Assembly: GCA_021205695.1 (NCBI GenBank)
Contig: JAJPXB010000058.1
Coordinates: 2,339 to 44,454, forward strand
Length of the DNA: 42,116 bases
Origin: Clostridiales bacterium
GTDB taxonomy: Bacteria; Bacillota; Clostridia; Oscillospirales; Oscillospiraceae
Direction of reading: 5' to 3'
In this document: positions 28,177 through 35,808 of the stretch, in pieces
Layout of the letters: every line of letters begins with the position of its first letter
Numbering within the stretch: position 1 is the stretch's first letter
Notes under the pieces: generated by a model
What the model saw: the letters and a program-made list of their open reading frames with translations, nothing else
Databases searched by the model: none
What the model was told of the DNA's origin: nothing
Made by a program: the position numbers and the translations under genes

Positions 28177-28425
28177 TTGAGGGAAAGCATCGAGGAACGG
28201 GCCTGTGAGCTGGCCATGTACATGATCGAGCACCGGGCCACCGTGCGGATGGCCGCGAAGGCGTTTGGGATTTCAAAATCGACTGTGCACAAGGATCTTC
28301 GGGAGCGCCTCCCGGGCATCAACCGGGCCCTCTATTTACAGGTAAAGCCCATTCTGGAGCAGAACAAGGCGGAGCGGCACATCCGGGGCGGGATGGCCAC
28401 CCGACGAAAATACAAGGGCGAATAA
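28177..28425 (+). CDS. spoIIID: Sporulation transcriptional regulator SpoIIID
   Basis: 82-residue DNA-binding protein that tunes mother-cell (SigE to SigK) gene expression in sporulation. It matches the SpoIIID pattern: an N-terminal helix (ESIEERACELAMYMIEHRATVR), the helix-turn-helix AAKAFGISKSTVHKDLRERLP, then the second DNA-contact region KPILEQNKAERHIRGG and a basic tail. The TTG start at 28177 gives the family's N-terminus; AGGGAG is about 11 nt upstream, slightly far. The upstream sequence contains CATACGAATA, resembling a SigE/SigK -10 box, without a clear -35. It marks a spore former. Confidence 0.93.
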   Translation: MRESIEERACELAMYMIEHRATVRMAAKAFGISKSTVHKDLRERLPGINRALYLQVKPILEQNKAERHIRGGMATRRKYKGE

Positions 28426-28451
28426 GGCCCGCCCCGCGTCTTCTGTAAAAG

Positions 28452-28482
28452 CGCGCCTCCCGGGTCCGGCCGGGAGGCGCGC
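28452..28482 (+). terminator. Hairpin after spoIIID
   Basis: GCGCGCCTCCCGG pairs with CCGGGAGGCGCGC around a short loop, 27 bp after the spoIIID stop. It has no immediate T-run; the AT-rich hairpins that follow may complete termination. Confidence 0.55.
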
Positions 28483-28486
28483 CACC

Positions 28487-28587
28487 GCGTGTCAAAAAGG
28501 ATTTTTGACACGCTGAGTACGATTTTGAACTTTAGAAAAGTTCTAAAAATCGTTCTTTATTGCACGCGAAGGGGGCTTTTTGCCCCC
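28487..28587. repeat. Array of three further inverted repeats, no gene
   Basis: The region between spoIIID and coaBC (28426-28806) has no credible coding frame. After the first hairpin come GCGTGTCAAAAA/TTTTTGACACGC with a 3-nt loop (28487-28513), ACGATTTTGAACTTT against AAAGTTCTAAAAATCGT (28519-28553, 2-nt bulge) and GGGGGC/GCCCCC with a T5 loop (28571-28587). Further on, 28628-28646 repeats the pattern TTTTTGACA-CTNAG seen at 28502-28517, and 28647-28684 has GGC...TTTTT facing AAAAAGCC. This could be an intergenic mobile palindrome or a structured RNA. Confidence 0.6.
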
Positions 28588-28694
28588 TCCTCCGCACCCT
28601 CGCTGCTTTGTTGCTGGAGCCTCAATCACTTTTTTGACAGTCTCAGGCGCTTTTTCATTCGCGCTGACCGGACGCGCAAAAAGCCGGAAACGCA

Positions 28695-28723
28695 TTGTAA
28701 TTTGCGGCCCGCTCCATTATAAT
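28695..28723 (+). promoter_or_regulatory. SigA promoter of coaBC
   Basis: TTGTAA (28695-28700) and perfect TATAAT (28718-28723), spacer 17 bp, leader about 75 nt. Confidence 0.8.
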
Positions 28724-28806
28724 AAGGATAATAAGGCAGATCGCGTTCTCCCCCTGCGGCCCGGGCCGCAGCTTCCGTCAAATAATGCCATATGGGAGGT
28801 CTTCTC

Positions 28807-30015
28807 ATGTTAAGCGGTAAAACCGTGGTTCTGGGCGTCACCGGAGGCATCGCCTGCTACAAGGCGGCGGCGCTGGCCTCCGCCCTGGTAAAGCAGCACG
28901 CCGATGTCCAGGTGCTGATGACCCAAAACGCCACCCAGTTCGTCACCCCCATCACCTTTGAGCAGCTCACCGGCAACAAGGCCCTGGTGGACACCTTCGA
29001 CCGGAGCTTCCAGCACAGCGTGGAGCACATCGCTGTGGCAGACCGGGCGGATTTCGTTCTCATCGCCCCGGCCACCGCCAACGTCCTGGCCAAGCTGGCC
29101 CACGGTCTGGCGGACGATATGCTGACCACCACCGTTCTGGCCTGCGACTGCCCCAAGGCGGCGGCTCCGGCCATGAACACGAAGATGTACGAAAATCCCG
29201 TGACGCAGGACAACCTGGCCACCCTCCGGCGGTACGGCTGGGAGATCGTGGAGCCCGCCTCCGGCCGTCTGGCCTGCGGGGCGGTGGGAAAGGGCAAGCT
29301 CCCGGAGCCGGAGGAGCTGCTGGAGGTCTGTCTCCACGCCCTGGCTCACGAGAAGGACATGATCGGGAAGCGGGTGCTGGTCACCGCCGGTCCCACCCAG
29401 GAGGCGCTGGACCCGGTGCGCTACCTGACCAATCATTCCTCGGGCAAGATGGGCTACGCCATCGCCAGGGCCGCCGGCAACCGGGGCGCGGAGGTCACTC
29501 TCGTCTCCGGCCCCACCGACCTGCCCCGGCCCCGGTATGTGGAGACGGTGGACATCGTCTCCGCCCAGGATATGTATGAGGCGGTAACTGCCCGGGCAGA
29601 TGAGATGGACATCATCATCAAGGCCGCCGCCGTGGCGGATTATCGTCCCGTCTCCGTGGCGGAGGAAAAGATAAAGAAGGGGGACGGGACACTCTCCATC
29701 CCCCTGACCCGAACGAAAGATATCCTGGGAGAGCTGGGCGCGCACAGGCGGCCGGGACAGTTCCTCTGCGGCTTCTCCATGGAGACGGAGCATATGCTGG
29801 AAAACAGCCGGAGAAAGCTGGAGCAAAAGCATCTGGATCTCATCGCCGCCAACAACGTCAAGGTTCCGGGGGCAGGCTTCGGGGTGGAGACCAACCTTCT
29901 GACCCTGATCGGCCCGGAGGGGGCGCGGGAGCTGCCCATGATGACCAAGAGCCAGGCCGCAGACGCCCTCCTGGACGAAATTTTGCGGCGGATGAACGCA
30001 CGCGACGCAGGCTGA
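28807..30015 (+). CDS. coaBC: Bifunctional phosphopantothenoylcysteine decarboxylase / phosphopantothenate-cysteine ligase
   Basis: Two consecutive steps of coenzyme A synthesis in one 402-residue protein. The N-terminal CoaC flavoprotein half has GVTGGIACYKAAALASAL (FMN phosphate), HSVEHIAVADRAD with the catalytic His, IAPATANVLAKLAHG, PAMNTKMYENPVTQDNL and the Cys-containing ASGRLACGAVGKGKL. The C-terminal CoaB half starts at KRVLVTAGPTQEALDPVRYLTN and has HSSGKMGYAIA, KAAAVADYRP and a Lys-rich KIKKGDG. The ATG at 28807 has GGGAGG 6 nt upstream. It is followed by birA with its own promoter. Confidence 0.97.
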   Translation: MLSGKTVVLGVTGGIACYKAAALASALVKQHADVQVLMTQNATQFVTPITFEQLTGNKALVDTFDRSFQHSVEHIAVADRADFVLIAPATANVLAKLAHGLADDMLTTTVLACDCPKAAAPAMNTKMYENPVTQDNLATLRRYGWEIVEPASGRLACGAVGKGKLPEPEELLEVCLHALAHEKDMIGKRVLVTAGPTQEALDPVRYLTNHSSGKMGYAIARAAGNRGAEVTLVSGPTDLPRPRYVETVDIVSAQDMYEAVTARADEMDIIIKAAAVADYRPVSVAEEKIKKGDGTLSIPLTRTKDILGELGAHRRPGQFLCGFSMETEHMLENSRRKLEQKHLDLIAANNVKVPGAGFGVETNLLTLIGPEGARELPMMTKSQAADALLDEILRRMNARDAG

Positions 30016-30025
30016 GCCCGCCCCA

Positions 30026-30054
30026 TTGCCCCTCCGGCCAAATCGTGGTATAAT
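30026..30054 (+). promoter_or_regulatory. SigA promoter of birA (extended -10)
   Basis: TTGCCC (30026-30031), 17-bp spacer, and TATAAT (30049-30054) preceded by TGG, an extended -10. Confidence 0.75.
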
Positions 30055-30097
30055 GCACCCATCAAAAACCGCTCAGGGGCGGGGGAGGACGGACAGC

Positions 30098-31090
30098 ATG
30101 AGCAAGCAGGAGATTCTGGCTCTGCTCCGGGAGAGCGAGGGCTATCTCTCCGGGGAGGAGATGAGCCGCCGACTGGGCATCAGCCGGGCGGCGGTGTGGA
30201 AGGCCATCGACGGTCTGCGCCGGGACGGGTATACCATCGACTCCGCCACCAACCGGGGCTATCGCCTGTCCGCCGCCCCCGACCTGCTGACCGAGGGAGA
30301 GATACGGCCCTTCCTCCACACGGAGCGCATCGCCCGGCATCTGGAGGTATTTCAGCGCATCGACTCCACCAACAATTACCTGAAGCGGGAGGCCCAGAGC
30401 GGTCTCCCCGACGGGGCCGCCGCCGTGGCGGACGAGCAGACCGGGGGCCGGGGCCGCCGGGGGCGGAGCTTTTCCTCCCCGTCCGGGAAGGGGATCTATT
30501 TCTCCGTCCTCCTCCGGCCGGACGTGGCACCGGCAGAGGCGGTGGATCTGACCGCCTATGTGGCGGTGGCGGTGTGCGACGGCATTCAGGAGGCTGTGGG
30601 GGTGCGGCCCCAAATCAAGTGGACGAACGACATCATCATGAACGACCACAAGGTCTGCGGCATCCTCACGGAGATGTCCATCGAGGGGGAGAGCGGCGCG
30701 CTCCAGTACGTTATCCCCGGCATCGGGGTCAATGTGAACCAGGGGGCAGAGGACTGGCCGGAGGAGCTCCGGGCCATCGCAGGCTCTGTCGCCCAGGCGG
30801 TGGGCCATCCCGTCCGGCGGGGGCAACTGGCGGCCTGCCTGCTCAACGCCCTGGACCGCACCTATCTGGACTGGCTTGCCGGGCGGCGGCAGCCCTATCT
30901 GGAACGGTACCGCCGGGACTGCATCACCCTGGGCCGGGAGGTCAGACTGATCCGCTCCGGGGGGGAGACCACCGCCCTGGCGGTGGGCGTCGACGACCGG
31001 TTCGGCCTGGTGATCCGTCACCCGGACGGCCGGGAGGAGACGGTCACGTCGGGGGAGGTCTCCGTCCGGGGCCTGTACGGGTATGTGTAA
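30098..31090 (+). CDS. birA: Biotin-protein ligase / biotin operon repressor BirA
   Basis: Activates biotin with ATP and transfers it to acceptor lysines; with its DNA-binding domain it can also repress biotin genes. 330 residues: an N-terminal winged HTH (ILALLRESEGYLSGEEMSRRLGISRAAVWKAIDGLRRDGYTI), a central ligase with RIDSTNNYLKREAQ, the biotin/AMP loop GGRGRRGRSFSSPSGKGIYFS, KWTNDIIMNDHKVCGILTEM, and a C-terminal SH3-like domain. The start at 30098 follows a GGGGGAGG site; earlier in-frame ATGs lack one. No biotin operon or acceptor gene is seen in the window. Confidence 0.95.
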   Translation: MSKQEILALLRESEGYLSGEEMSRRLGISRAAVWKAIDGLRRDGYTIDSATNRGYRLSAAPDLLTEGEIRPFLHTERIARHLEVFQRIDSTNNYLKREAQSGLPDGAAAVADEQTGGRGRRGRSFSSPSGKGIYFSVLLRPDVAPAEAVDLTAYVAVAVCDGIQEAVGVRPQIKWTNDIIMNDHKVCGILTEMSIEGESGALQYVIPGIGVNVNQGAEDWPEELRAIAGSVAQAVGHPVRRGQLAACLLNALDRTYLDWLAGRRQPYLERYRRDCITLGREVRLIRSGGETTALAVGVDDRFGLVIRHPDGREETVTSGEVSVRGLYGYV

Positions 31091-31170
31091 GGCGGCGCGT
31101 TCTTTGCCCCGCTCAACGGGGGAGTCGGGCAAAATTTAAGTAAAAATCGGTTTTTGCGCGGGAAAAGTTC

Positions 31171-31199
31171 TTGCAATTCCCCTCCGTCTGTGTTAGAAT
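31171..31199 (+). promoter_or_regulatory. SigA promoter of secG
   Basis: TTGCAA (31171-31176) and TAGAAT (31194-31199), spacer 17 bp, about 70 nt before the ATG. Confidence 0.7.
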
Positions 31200-31267
31200 C
31201 AATAGCATCGCAGAATATGCCGTCTCCACTCGATGTGAGGACGTTTGACGAAAGGATGAAAAGAAAC

Positions 31268-31504
31268 ATGGAAACCGCTCAGCTCGTTCTCTCTATCATT
31301 GTGGTGATCGCAGCCGTCATTATCATCGCCATCGTGCTGCTCCAGTCCGGCAAGAACTCCGGCCTGGCTGGCTCCCTGGGTGGCAGCTTTGACACCTACA
31401 TGGGCAAGAACAAGGCCAGCACCGCCGACGCCCGTCTGGCCCGGCTGACCAAGTGGGTCGCCCTCGTCTTTATGCTGGCCGTGCTGGTGCTGAACCTGGT
31501 GTAA
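31268..31504 (+). CDS. secG: Preprotein translocase subunit SecG
   Basis: 78-residue inner-membrane subunit of the SecYEG channel. Two hydrophobic helices (about residues 3-23 and 56-76) flank the family loop LLQSGKNSGLAGSLGGSFDTYMGKNKA. The start METAQLVLS at 31268 is preferred to an ATG at 31256, which would abut the AAAGG ribosome binding site. It is a single gene with promoter and terminator; rnr or smpB, often next to it in Firmicutes, are not here. Confidence 0.95.
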   Translation: METAQLVLSIIVVIAAVIIIAIVLLQSGKNSGLAGSLGGSFDTYMGKNKASTADARLARLTKWVALVFMLAVLVLNLV

Positions 31505-31526
31505 GCGCAGAGGACCAAACAGACAG

Positions 31527-31572
31527 AAAAAGGGAACGCCGCAGAGCAGAAATGCTCCGGCGTTCCCTTTTT
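31527..31572. terminator. Bidirectional terminator between secG and the AAA+ ATPase gene
   Basis: AAAAAGGGAACGCCG, then AGAGCA-GAAA-TGCTC, then CGGCGTTCCCTTTTT: a long stem with a GAAA loop and A/T runs at both ends, suited to stop both convergent genes. Confidence 0.85.
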
Positions 31573-31608
31573 GCCGTTCAGAGCCGGGTTTGCCGTGTCC
31601 GGCGGCGT

Positions 31609-33045
31609 TTATGCCTCCTCCTGCTCCGCCTGGTCAAAGTCGGCGCAGGTGATGGTCATCAGATCCTCCCGGGTGGGCTGCTCCAGCTGGGCCACCCGGT
31701 CGGACTGGACGGAGACCAGCTTTTCAAACAGATTGCGCACGTCCCGGGCGTTGCCGAAATTCTCGTCCCGCTCATCATACAGGGTCTGGAAGAAGGCCGG
31801 GAGCCGCTCCTTCAGGGCGTCCTCCACCTGATAGCCGTTCTTCTGGCAGATGGAGCGGAAGATCTCGTCCAGCTCCGGGCCGGTGTAATCGTCGAAGTAG
31901 ATATACTTGTTGAACCGGGACTCCAGGCCGGGGTTGGAGTGGATGAACTTCAGCATCAGGTTGGAGTATCCCGCCACGATGACCACCAGCTCCTTCCGGT
32001 GGTCCTCCATGGCCTTGAGGATGGTGTCGATGGCCTCCTGGCCAAAGTCGTTGCTCCCCGGCTGGCTGGCGAGCGAATAGGCCTCGTCGATGAACAGCAC
32101 GCCGCCCATGGCGGACTGGAGCACCTTCTGGGTCTGGATGGCGGTCTGTCCCACATAACCCGCCACCAGGCCGGAGCGGTCCACCTCCACCAGCTGGCCC
32201 TTGGGCAACACCCCGATGGCCCGGTAAATCCCCGCCAGCAGCCGGGCCACCGTGGTCTTTCCGGTGCCGGGGTTGCCCATGAACACCAGATGAAGGCTCA
32301 TGGCGGGGACGGGCAGCTCCTGCTCCTCCCGAAGCTTGCGGATCTTCACCAGATTCACCAGGCTGCGCACGTCCTTCTTCACCTTTTCCAGCCCGCACAG
32401 GCTGTCCAGCTCCGCCATCAGCTCCTCCAGGGTGGGCTGGGGCTCCTCCGGCTGGCTTTCCTGGGCAGCCTGGGCGTCCGCCCCATCCTGGGGGGCGGCG
32501 TCGGCGGCGTCTCTGGCGGCGCCGACGTCAGGCGAGGCGCCGTCGTCCGCGGGGACGTGGGGCGTCCGGGGCGGCTGTCCTGCCGCCTGGCGGACGCGGT
32601 CCGTGTAGGCGTGGGCGCAGTCGGCGGCGGCGGCGTTCAGCTGGTCGTAGACCGCCGCCAGCAGGAGAAAGACCAGCTGGCACAGGTCACAGAACTGCCC
32701 CGTCCGGTCCCGCCCGGTGCCCCGGTCGGCGGCGAGCAGCTGGCTGAAAAAGCCGGGGAGCTGGAAGTCGGGGGCGGAGGACACGGCGGCGCACAGCTCC
32801 AGATACAGCATCCGGGCGGGCTGGTTCGTTCCGGAGCAGATGGCGTTATAGGTGTCCACATGATTGTCCGTCAGCTCGCCGCCTCCGGCGGCCCAGATGC
32901 CCAGGGCGCACCGGCGGAAATAGGCGTCTGCCTCCTGCTCAAAGCTCAGCCGGAGATTGCCGCCCGACAGCTGGCGGCGATAGGATGCGATGGCGGAGCG
33001 GTATTTTTTCCCCACCACAGCGGCGGTGATCTTGGCGTATGCCAT
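31609..33045 (-). CDS. SpoVK/CbxX-type AAA+ ATPase with N-terminal extension
   Basis: 478 residues. The C-terminal ~270 residues are a CbxX/CfqX-family AAA+ module like Bacillus SpoVK: a helical lead-in (LEELMAELDSLCGLEKVKKDVRSL), Walker A MGNPGTGKTTVARLL, VGQTAIQTQKVL, Walker B GGVLFIDEAYSL, sensor VIVAGYSN, and the arginine-finger region NPGLESRFNKYIYF. Residues 1-150 form an unfamiliar helical domain, joined by an Ala/Asp/Gln-rich linker (about 155-205). In spore formers such ATPases act in spore maturation; that role here is inference from the family and the neighbouring spoIIP. It has a strong GAGGGAGGG ribosome binding site. Confidence 0.85.
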   Translation of the reverse strand: MAYAKITAAVVGKKYRSAIASYRRQLSGGNLRLSFEQEADAYFRRCALGIWAAGGGELTDNHVDTYNAICSGTNQPARMLYLELCAAVSSAPDFQLPGFFSQLLAADRGTGRDRTGQFCDLCQLVFLLLAAVYDQLNAAAADCAHAYTDRVRQAAGQPPRTPHVPADDGASPDVGAARDAADAAPQDGADAQAAQESQPEEPQPTLEELMAELDSLCGLEKVKKDVRSLVNLVKIRKLREEQELPVPAMSLHLVFMGNPGTGKTTVARLLAGIYRAIGVLPKGQLVEVDRSGLVAGYVGQTAIQTQKVLQSAMGGVLFIDEAYSLASQPGSNDFGQEAIDTILKAMEDHRKELVVIVAGYSNLMLKFIHSNPGLESRFNKYIYFDDYTGPELDEIFRSICQKNGYQVEDALKERLPAFFQTLYDERDENFGNARDVRNLFEKLVSVQSDRVAQLEQPTREDLMTITCADFDQAEQEEA

Positions 33046-33080
33046 AGGGAAGCCCTCCCTCTTTCGGGTTATCTGGAACC

Positions 33081-33109
33081 ATTATACCGCCGGAAGGGAG
33101 CGGGGGCAA
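33081..33109 (-). promoter_or_regulatory. SigA promoter of the AAA+ ATPase gene
   Basis: On the minus strand, TTGCCC (33109-33104) and perfect TATAAT (33086-33081), spacer 17 bp. A vegetative-type promoter suggests expression is not limited to sporulation. Confidence 0.7.
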
Positions 33110-33125
33110 GTAAATTATTGTGATC

Positions 33126-34310
33126 TCAGCCGCTCTCCATGCACTCCAGATATACCTCCCCCGCCGCCCGGGCGAACAGCCTGGCCCCGGCCAGGGCCTC
33201 CCGGAGGGTGTTGCCGCTGGTACCCACCTCCACCAGAAGGGAGCCGGCGGTCATGTGCTGGTTGAATCGCTGGGAGCGGAGATTGATCGCCCGGGGGAAT
33301 CCGGCGTCGATGCCCAACAGCCGGGCCTGAATGTAGGTAGCCAGGGTGAGATTCTCCTCCCAGTTGGGGTGGTTCAACCCGCCGTCGTCCGTGCCCACCA
33401 CCAGCATGACCTGGGCCACCGTCTCCCCGTCCACCGTGTCCGTCACCTTGTAGACCGTGCCGTCGGCGGCGATGAGGGCGTCCCGGTGCACGTCCAGGAC
33501 AACGGAGATGGTGGGGTATTCCTCCAGATAGCCGGCGATCCCCGCCAGGGATCGGGCGTAGGAACCGGTGTAGCTGGGATAGTCGTACAGGGTGGTGTCG
33601 TGAATGACGGAGAGGCCCATCTCCTCAAAGACCGCCTTCATCTCCTCCCCCACCCGGATCATATTGTAATTCTCGTCCGTCGTCCGGGCGGTGTCCGAGG
33701 CCACATACTCGTCCCCGTCGGCGATGGTGTAGGCCTCGGTGGCGTGGGTGTGCATGATGAGGATCTGCGGACCCTCCCGGGAGACGGTCAGGGTCAGCTC
33801 CCGCTCCAGATAGTCCGCCAGCTCCAGCTCGATGCTGTCCGTGCTGTTGGTCAGCTCAAGCAGGGAGGCGTCCGCCGGGGTGATGGCGTCCGCTTCACTC
33901 CCCGTCTCCTCCGGCTCGTCCTCCTCCAGCGGGGCATCCAGCAGGCCGGAGGCGGGGACGGACGTCTCCTCCCGCTCTGCCTCCGGTTCCGGCTCCTCTA
34001 TATCCGTCTCCTCCGCCTCCGGAAGAGGCGCCTGCTCCTCCTCCCCCGCCGTCTCCGCCGTTTCCTCCTCCTGGGCCGCCCGGGGAAGGGCCTCCAGCAC
34101 CGCCTCTTCCAGAGAGGCGTCCTCCGGGGTGTCCGCCCCCAGCTCTGCACTGACCGCCTGGGAGAGCAGCCGTCCGACGTTCAGGCGCTGGACCAGGGCC
34201 GCTCCCATGTCGGCCACCGTCCCCGGGTGGACGGCCAGCCAGACCGCCCCCGCCGCCGCTCCCAGCGCGGCCAGCCGCCGCAGACGGCGGCCCTGTCCCT
34301 TGGGACGCAT
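33126..34310 (-). CDS. spoIIP: Stage II sporulation protein P
   Basis: Peptidoglycan amidase/endopeptidase that works with SpoIID and SpoIIM in engulfment. About 394 residues: a basic N-terminus, one membrane helix (LAALGAAAGAVWLAV), a long Glu/Ala-rich acidic linker (about residues 60-160), and the SpoIIP catalytic domain with ILIMHTHATEAYT (zinc-type His/Glu), GLSVIHDTTLYDYPSYTGSYARS, VVLDVHRDAL and GSLLVEVGTSGNTLREAL. The ATG at 34310 follows a GGAGGGGAGG tract; a GTG at 34358 would add 16 residues without a ribosome binding site. The usual neighbour gpr is absent. I saw no clear SigE promoter. Confidence 0.93.
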   Translation of the reverse strand: MRPKGQGRRLRRLAALGAAAGAVWLAVHPGTVADMGAALVQRLNVGRLLSQAVSAELGADTPEDASLEEAVLEALPRAAQEEETAETAGEEEQAPLPEAEETDIEEPEPEAEREETSVPASGLLDAPLEEDEPEETGSEADAITPADASLLELTNSTDSIELELADYLERELTLTVSREGPQILIMHTHATEAYTIADGDEYVASDTARTTDENYNMIRVGEEMKAVFEEMGLSVIHDTTLYDYPSYTGSYARSLAGIAGYLEEYPTISVVLDVHRDALIAADGTVYKVTDTVDGETVAQVMLVVGTDDGGLNHPNWEENLTLATYIQARLLGIDAGFPRAINLRSQRFNQHMTAGSLLVEVGTSGNTLREALAGARLFARAAGEVYLECMESG

Positions 34311-34448
34311 CCGCCTCGCCTCCCCTCCGCCGTGGCTCGTCCCGAAATCCTGTGCCACGCAAGCGGTATCAGTCTATGCGGGGAGCGGGGGATTTAGAAC
34401 GGCAAAATGTGATCTCCGACCGCTCCCCCGGGCGCAAAAGGGACGGCG

Positions 34449-34952
34449 TCACAGCCGCCCCTCGATGAGCACCCGGAGCTGCTGCTGCCAGATGGCGCAC
34501 TCCCCGGCCAGCTCGTGGAACAGCGCCCGGAGGTCGGCCTCCGTCGTCCGGCGCTCCGCCGCCCGATAGGCCGTCTCTGCCCGGCGCATCCGGAAGAACA
34601 GGCTGCGGCAGCTCTCCACCAGCCGGGCGCGGTCGCCCCGCACCGTCGGCTCGGCGGGGAGGAACCGGACGCCGGTGGCGAGAAACAGCGCCGCCGAGAG
34701 CCGCCGGGCCTGACTGCGGCAGCCCTCCGCCATGCTGCGCAGCTCCGGCCAACGGCGGCAGGCCGCCGCCCGGTTCAGGGACTGGGACACCGCCTGGCGG
34801 AGAAAGCCGGAGATGTCGCCCCCTCCCGCTGTGCCCGCCGGGGCCGTCGGCGCGTCCGGCAGGATGGAGCTTTCCGTTCCTCCCGCCCGCACCCGCTGCC
34901 ACACCCGGCGGAACTGTTCCGCCTCGTCCGGAGCCTTTTGCATATCCTCCAT
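34449..34952 (-). CDS. Hypothetical helical protein (possibly ferritin-like)
   Basis: 168 residues, not recognised with confidence. After a charged, probably disordered N-terminal 45 residues (Pro/Ala/Gly-rich around SSILPDAPTAPAG) the rest is helical and rich in Arg, Ala and Leu: AEGCRSQARRLSAALFLATG, RLVESCRSLFFRMRRAETAYRAAERR, LRALFHELAGECAIWQQQLRVLIE. The spacing of Glu and His in the last helices is weakly like rubrerythrin/ferritin-like proteins, but no full ExxH pair set is evident. GAGGAGGG lies 7 nt before the ATG, so expression is likely. It lies between spoIIP and an ECF gene on the same strand. Confidence 0.65.
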   Translation of the reverse strand: MEDMQKAPDEAEQFRRVWQRVRAGGTESSILPDAPTAPAGTAGGGDISGFLRQAVSQSLNRAAACRRWPELRSMAEGCRSQARRLSAALFLATGVRFLPAEPTVRGDRARLVESCRSLFFRMRRAETAYRAAERRTTEADLRALFHELAGECAIWQQQLRVLIEGRL

Positions 34953-35034
34953 GTCGTGCCCTCCTCGCTGCTTTTTCTCCATTCTATGCCAAACGGGGAG
35001 AATGGGACACAAAACGCCGGGAGCAACGCCCGTC

Positions 35035-35081
35035 AAAAAAGAGATACCCGCCGGTGCTTCCGTTTGCACGGCGGGTATCTC
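35035..35081 (-). terminator. Terminator of the ECF S-component gene
   Basis: On the minus strand GAGATACCCGCC and GTGC pair with GCAC and GGCGGGTATCTC, followed by six T. One single-base bulge. Confidence 0.85.
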
Positions 35082-35118
35082 AAAGGATGCACGGGATATC
35101 CTGCTGACGCTCTGCGCA

Positions 35119-35706
35119 TCACGCGGCCTTTTTGCGGCTTTCCAGGCCCAGGCCGCTCTTTTCCAGGGCCTTTTTCAGGGCGATGGCCAGGGGAGGGGCA
35201 ACCACGACGGCGATGACGCCGTTAAAGACGGAGGCGGGGATCCGGGAGACGATGGCGGTCAGGCCCAGAGCGACGGAGCCCTCCTCGGCGAACAGGCCGG
35301 AGATCAGGAAGGTCTTGAAGAAGTACAGGACATAATAGGTGACGCAGCCCGCGATGGAGCCGGTGAGGTACTTGGCATAGAGGTGGTTCTCGTTCTTTTT
35401 CAGCAGGGCGAAGGCCACGATACCGGCCACGAGCCCCAACGCCCCCTTGGTCAGGAAGGTGATCCAGCACTCGGCGGCATAAAGGGGATTGGTCAGGTCA
35501 TACAGGGCGGAGCCCAGACCGGAGGCCAGGCCCCCTACCGGGCCCAGGAGCAGGCCGGACAGCGCGCAGACGATATTGGCCAGGGTAAAGGCGGTATTTC
35601 CCCCGATGGAGACGGGCAGGACGATGCGGGCATAGTTGCTGGCAAAGACCAGCGCGGACATCAGGCCCAGATAGGCCAGCTTGCGGGTGGAAAAGGTCTG
35701 TTTCAT
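35119..35706 (-). CDS. ECF transporter S component (vitamin-binding subunit)
   Basis: 195-residue integral membrane protein with about six hydrophobic helices, beginning with a short Lys-rich N-terminus (MKQTFSTRKLAYLGLMSALVF). The N-terminal helix pattern, the Ala-rich FTLANIVCALSGLLLGPVGGLASGLGSALYDL segment and the overall size fit energy-coupling-factor S subunits, which capture a vitamin and dock on shared EcfAA'T. The ligand cannot be read; no vitamin gene or riboswitch is adjacent. Start 35706 chosen over 35781 by family N-terminus; AGG lies about 7 nt upstream. Confidence 0.85.
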   Translation of the reverse strand: MKQTFSTRKLAYLGLMSALVFASNYARIVLPVSIGGNTAFTLANIVCALSGLLLGPVGGLASGLGSALYDLTNPLYAAECWITFLTKGALGLVAGIVAFALLKKNENHLYAKYLTGSIAGCVTYYVLYFFKTFLISGLFAEEGSVALGLTAIVSRIPASVFNGVIAVVVAPPLAIALKKALEKSGLGLESRKKAA

Positions 35707-35752
35707 GGGAATCCTTCCAATCTTTTTTGATTTCTTCCTTAAGGATGCCCCT

Positions 35753-35781
35753 ATGATACCAGCAAACTGACCCTGTTTCAA
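35753..35781 (-). promoter_or_regulatory. SigA promoter of the ECF gene (extended -10)
   Basis: On the minus strand, TTGAAA (35781-35776), 17-bp spacer, and TATCAT (35758-35753) preceded by TGG. Confidence 0.75.
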
Positions 35782-35808
35782 ATGCCAGATTCAACCTTTT
35801 TTATAAGG

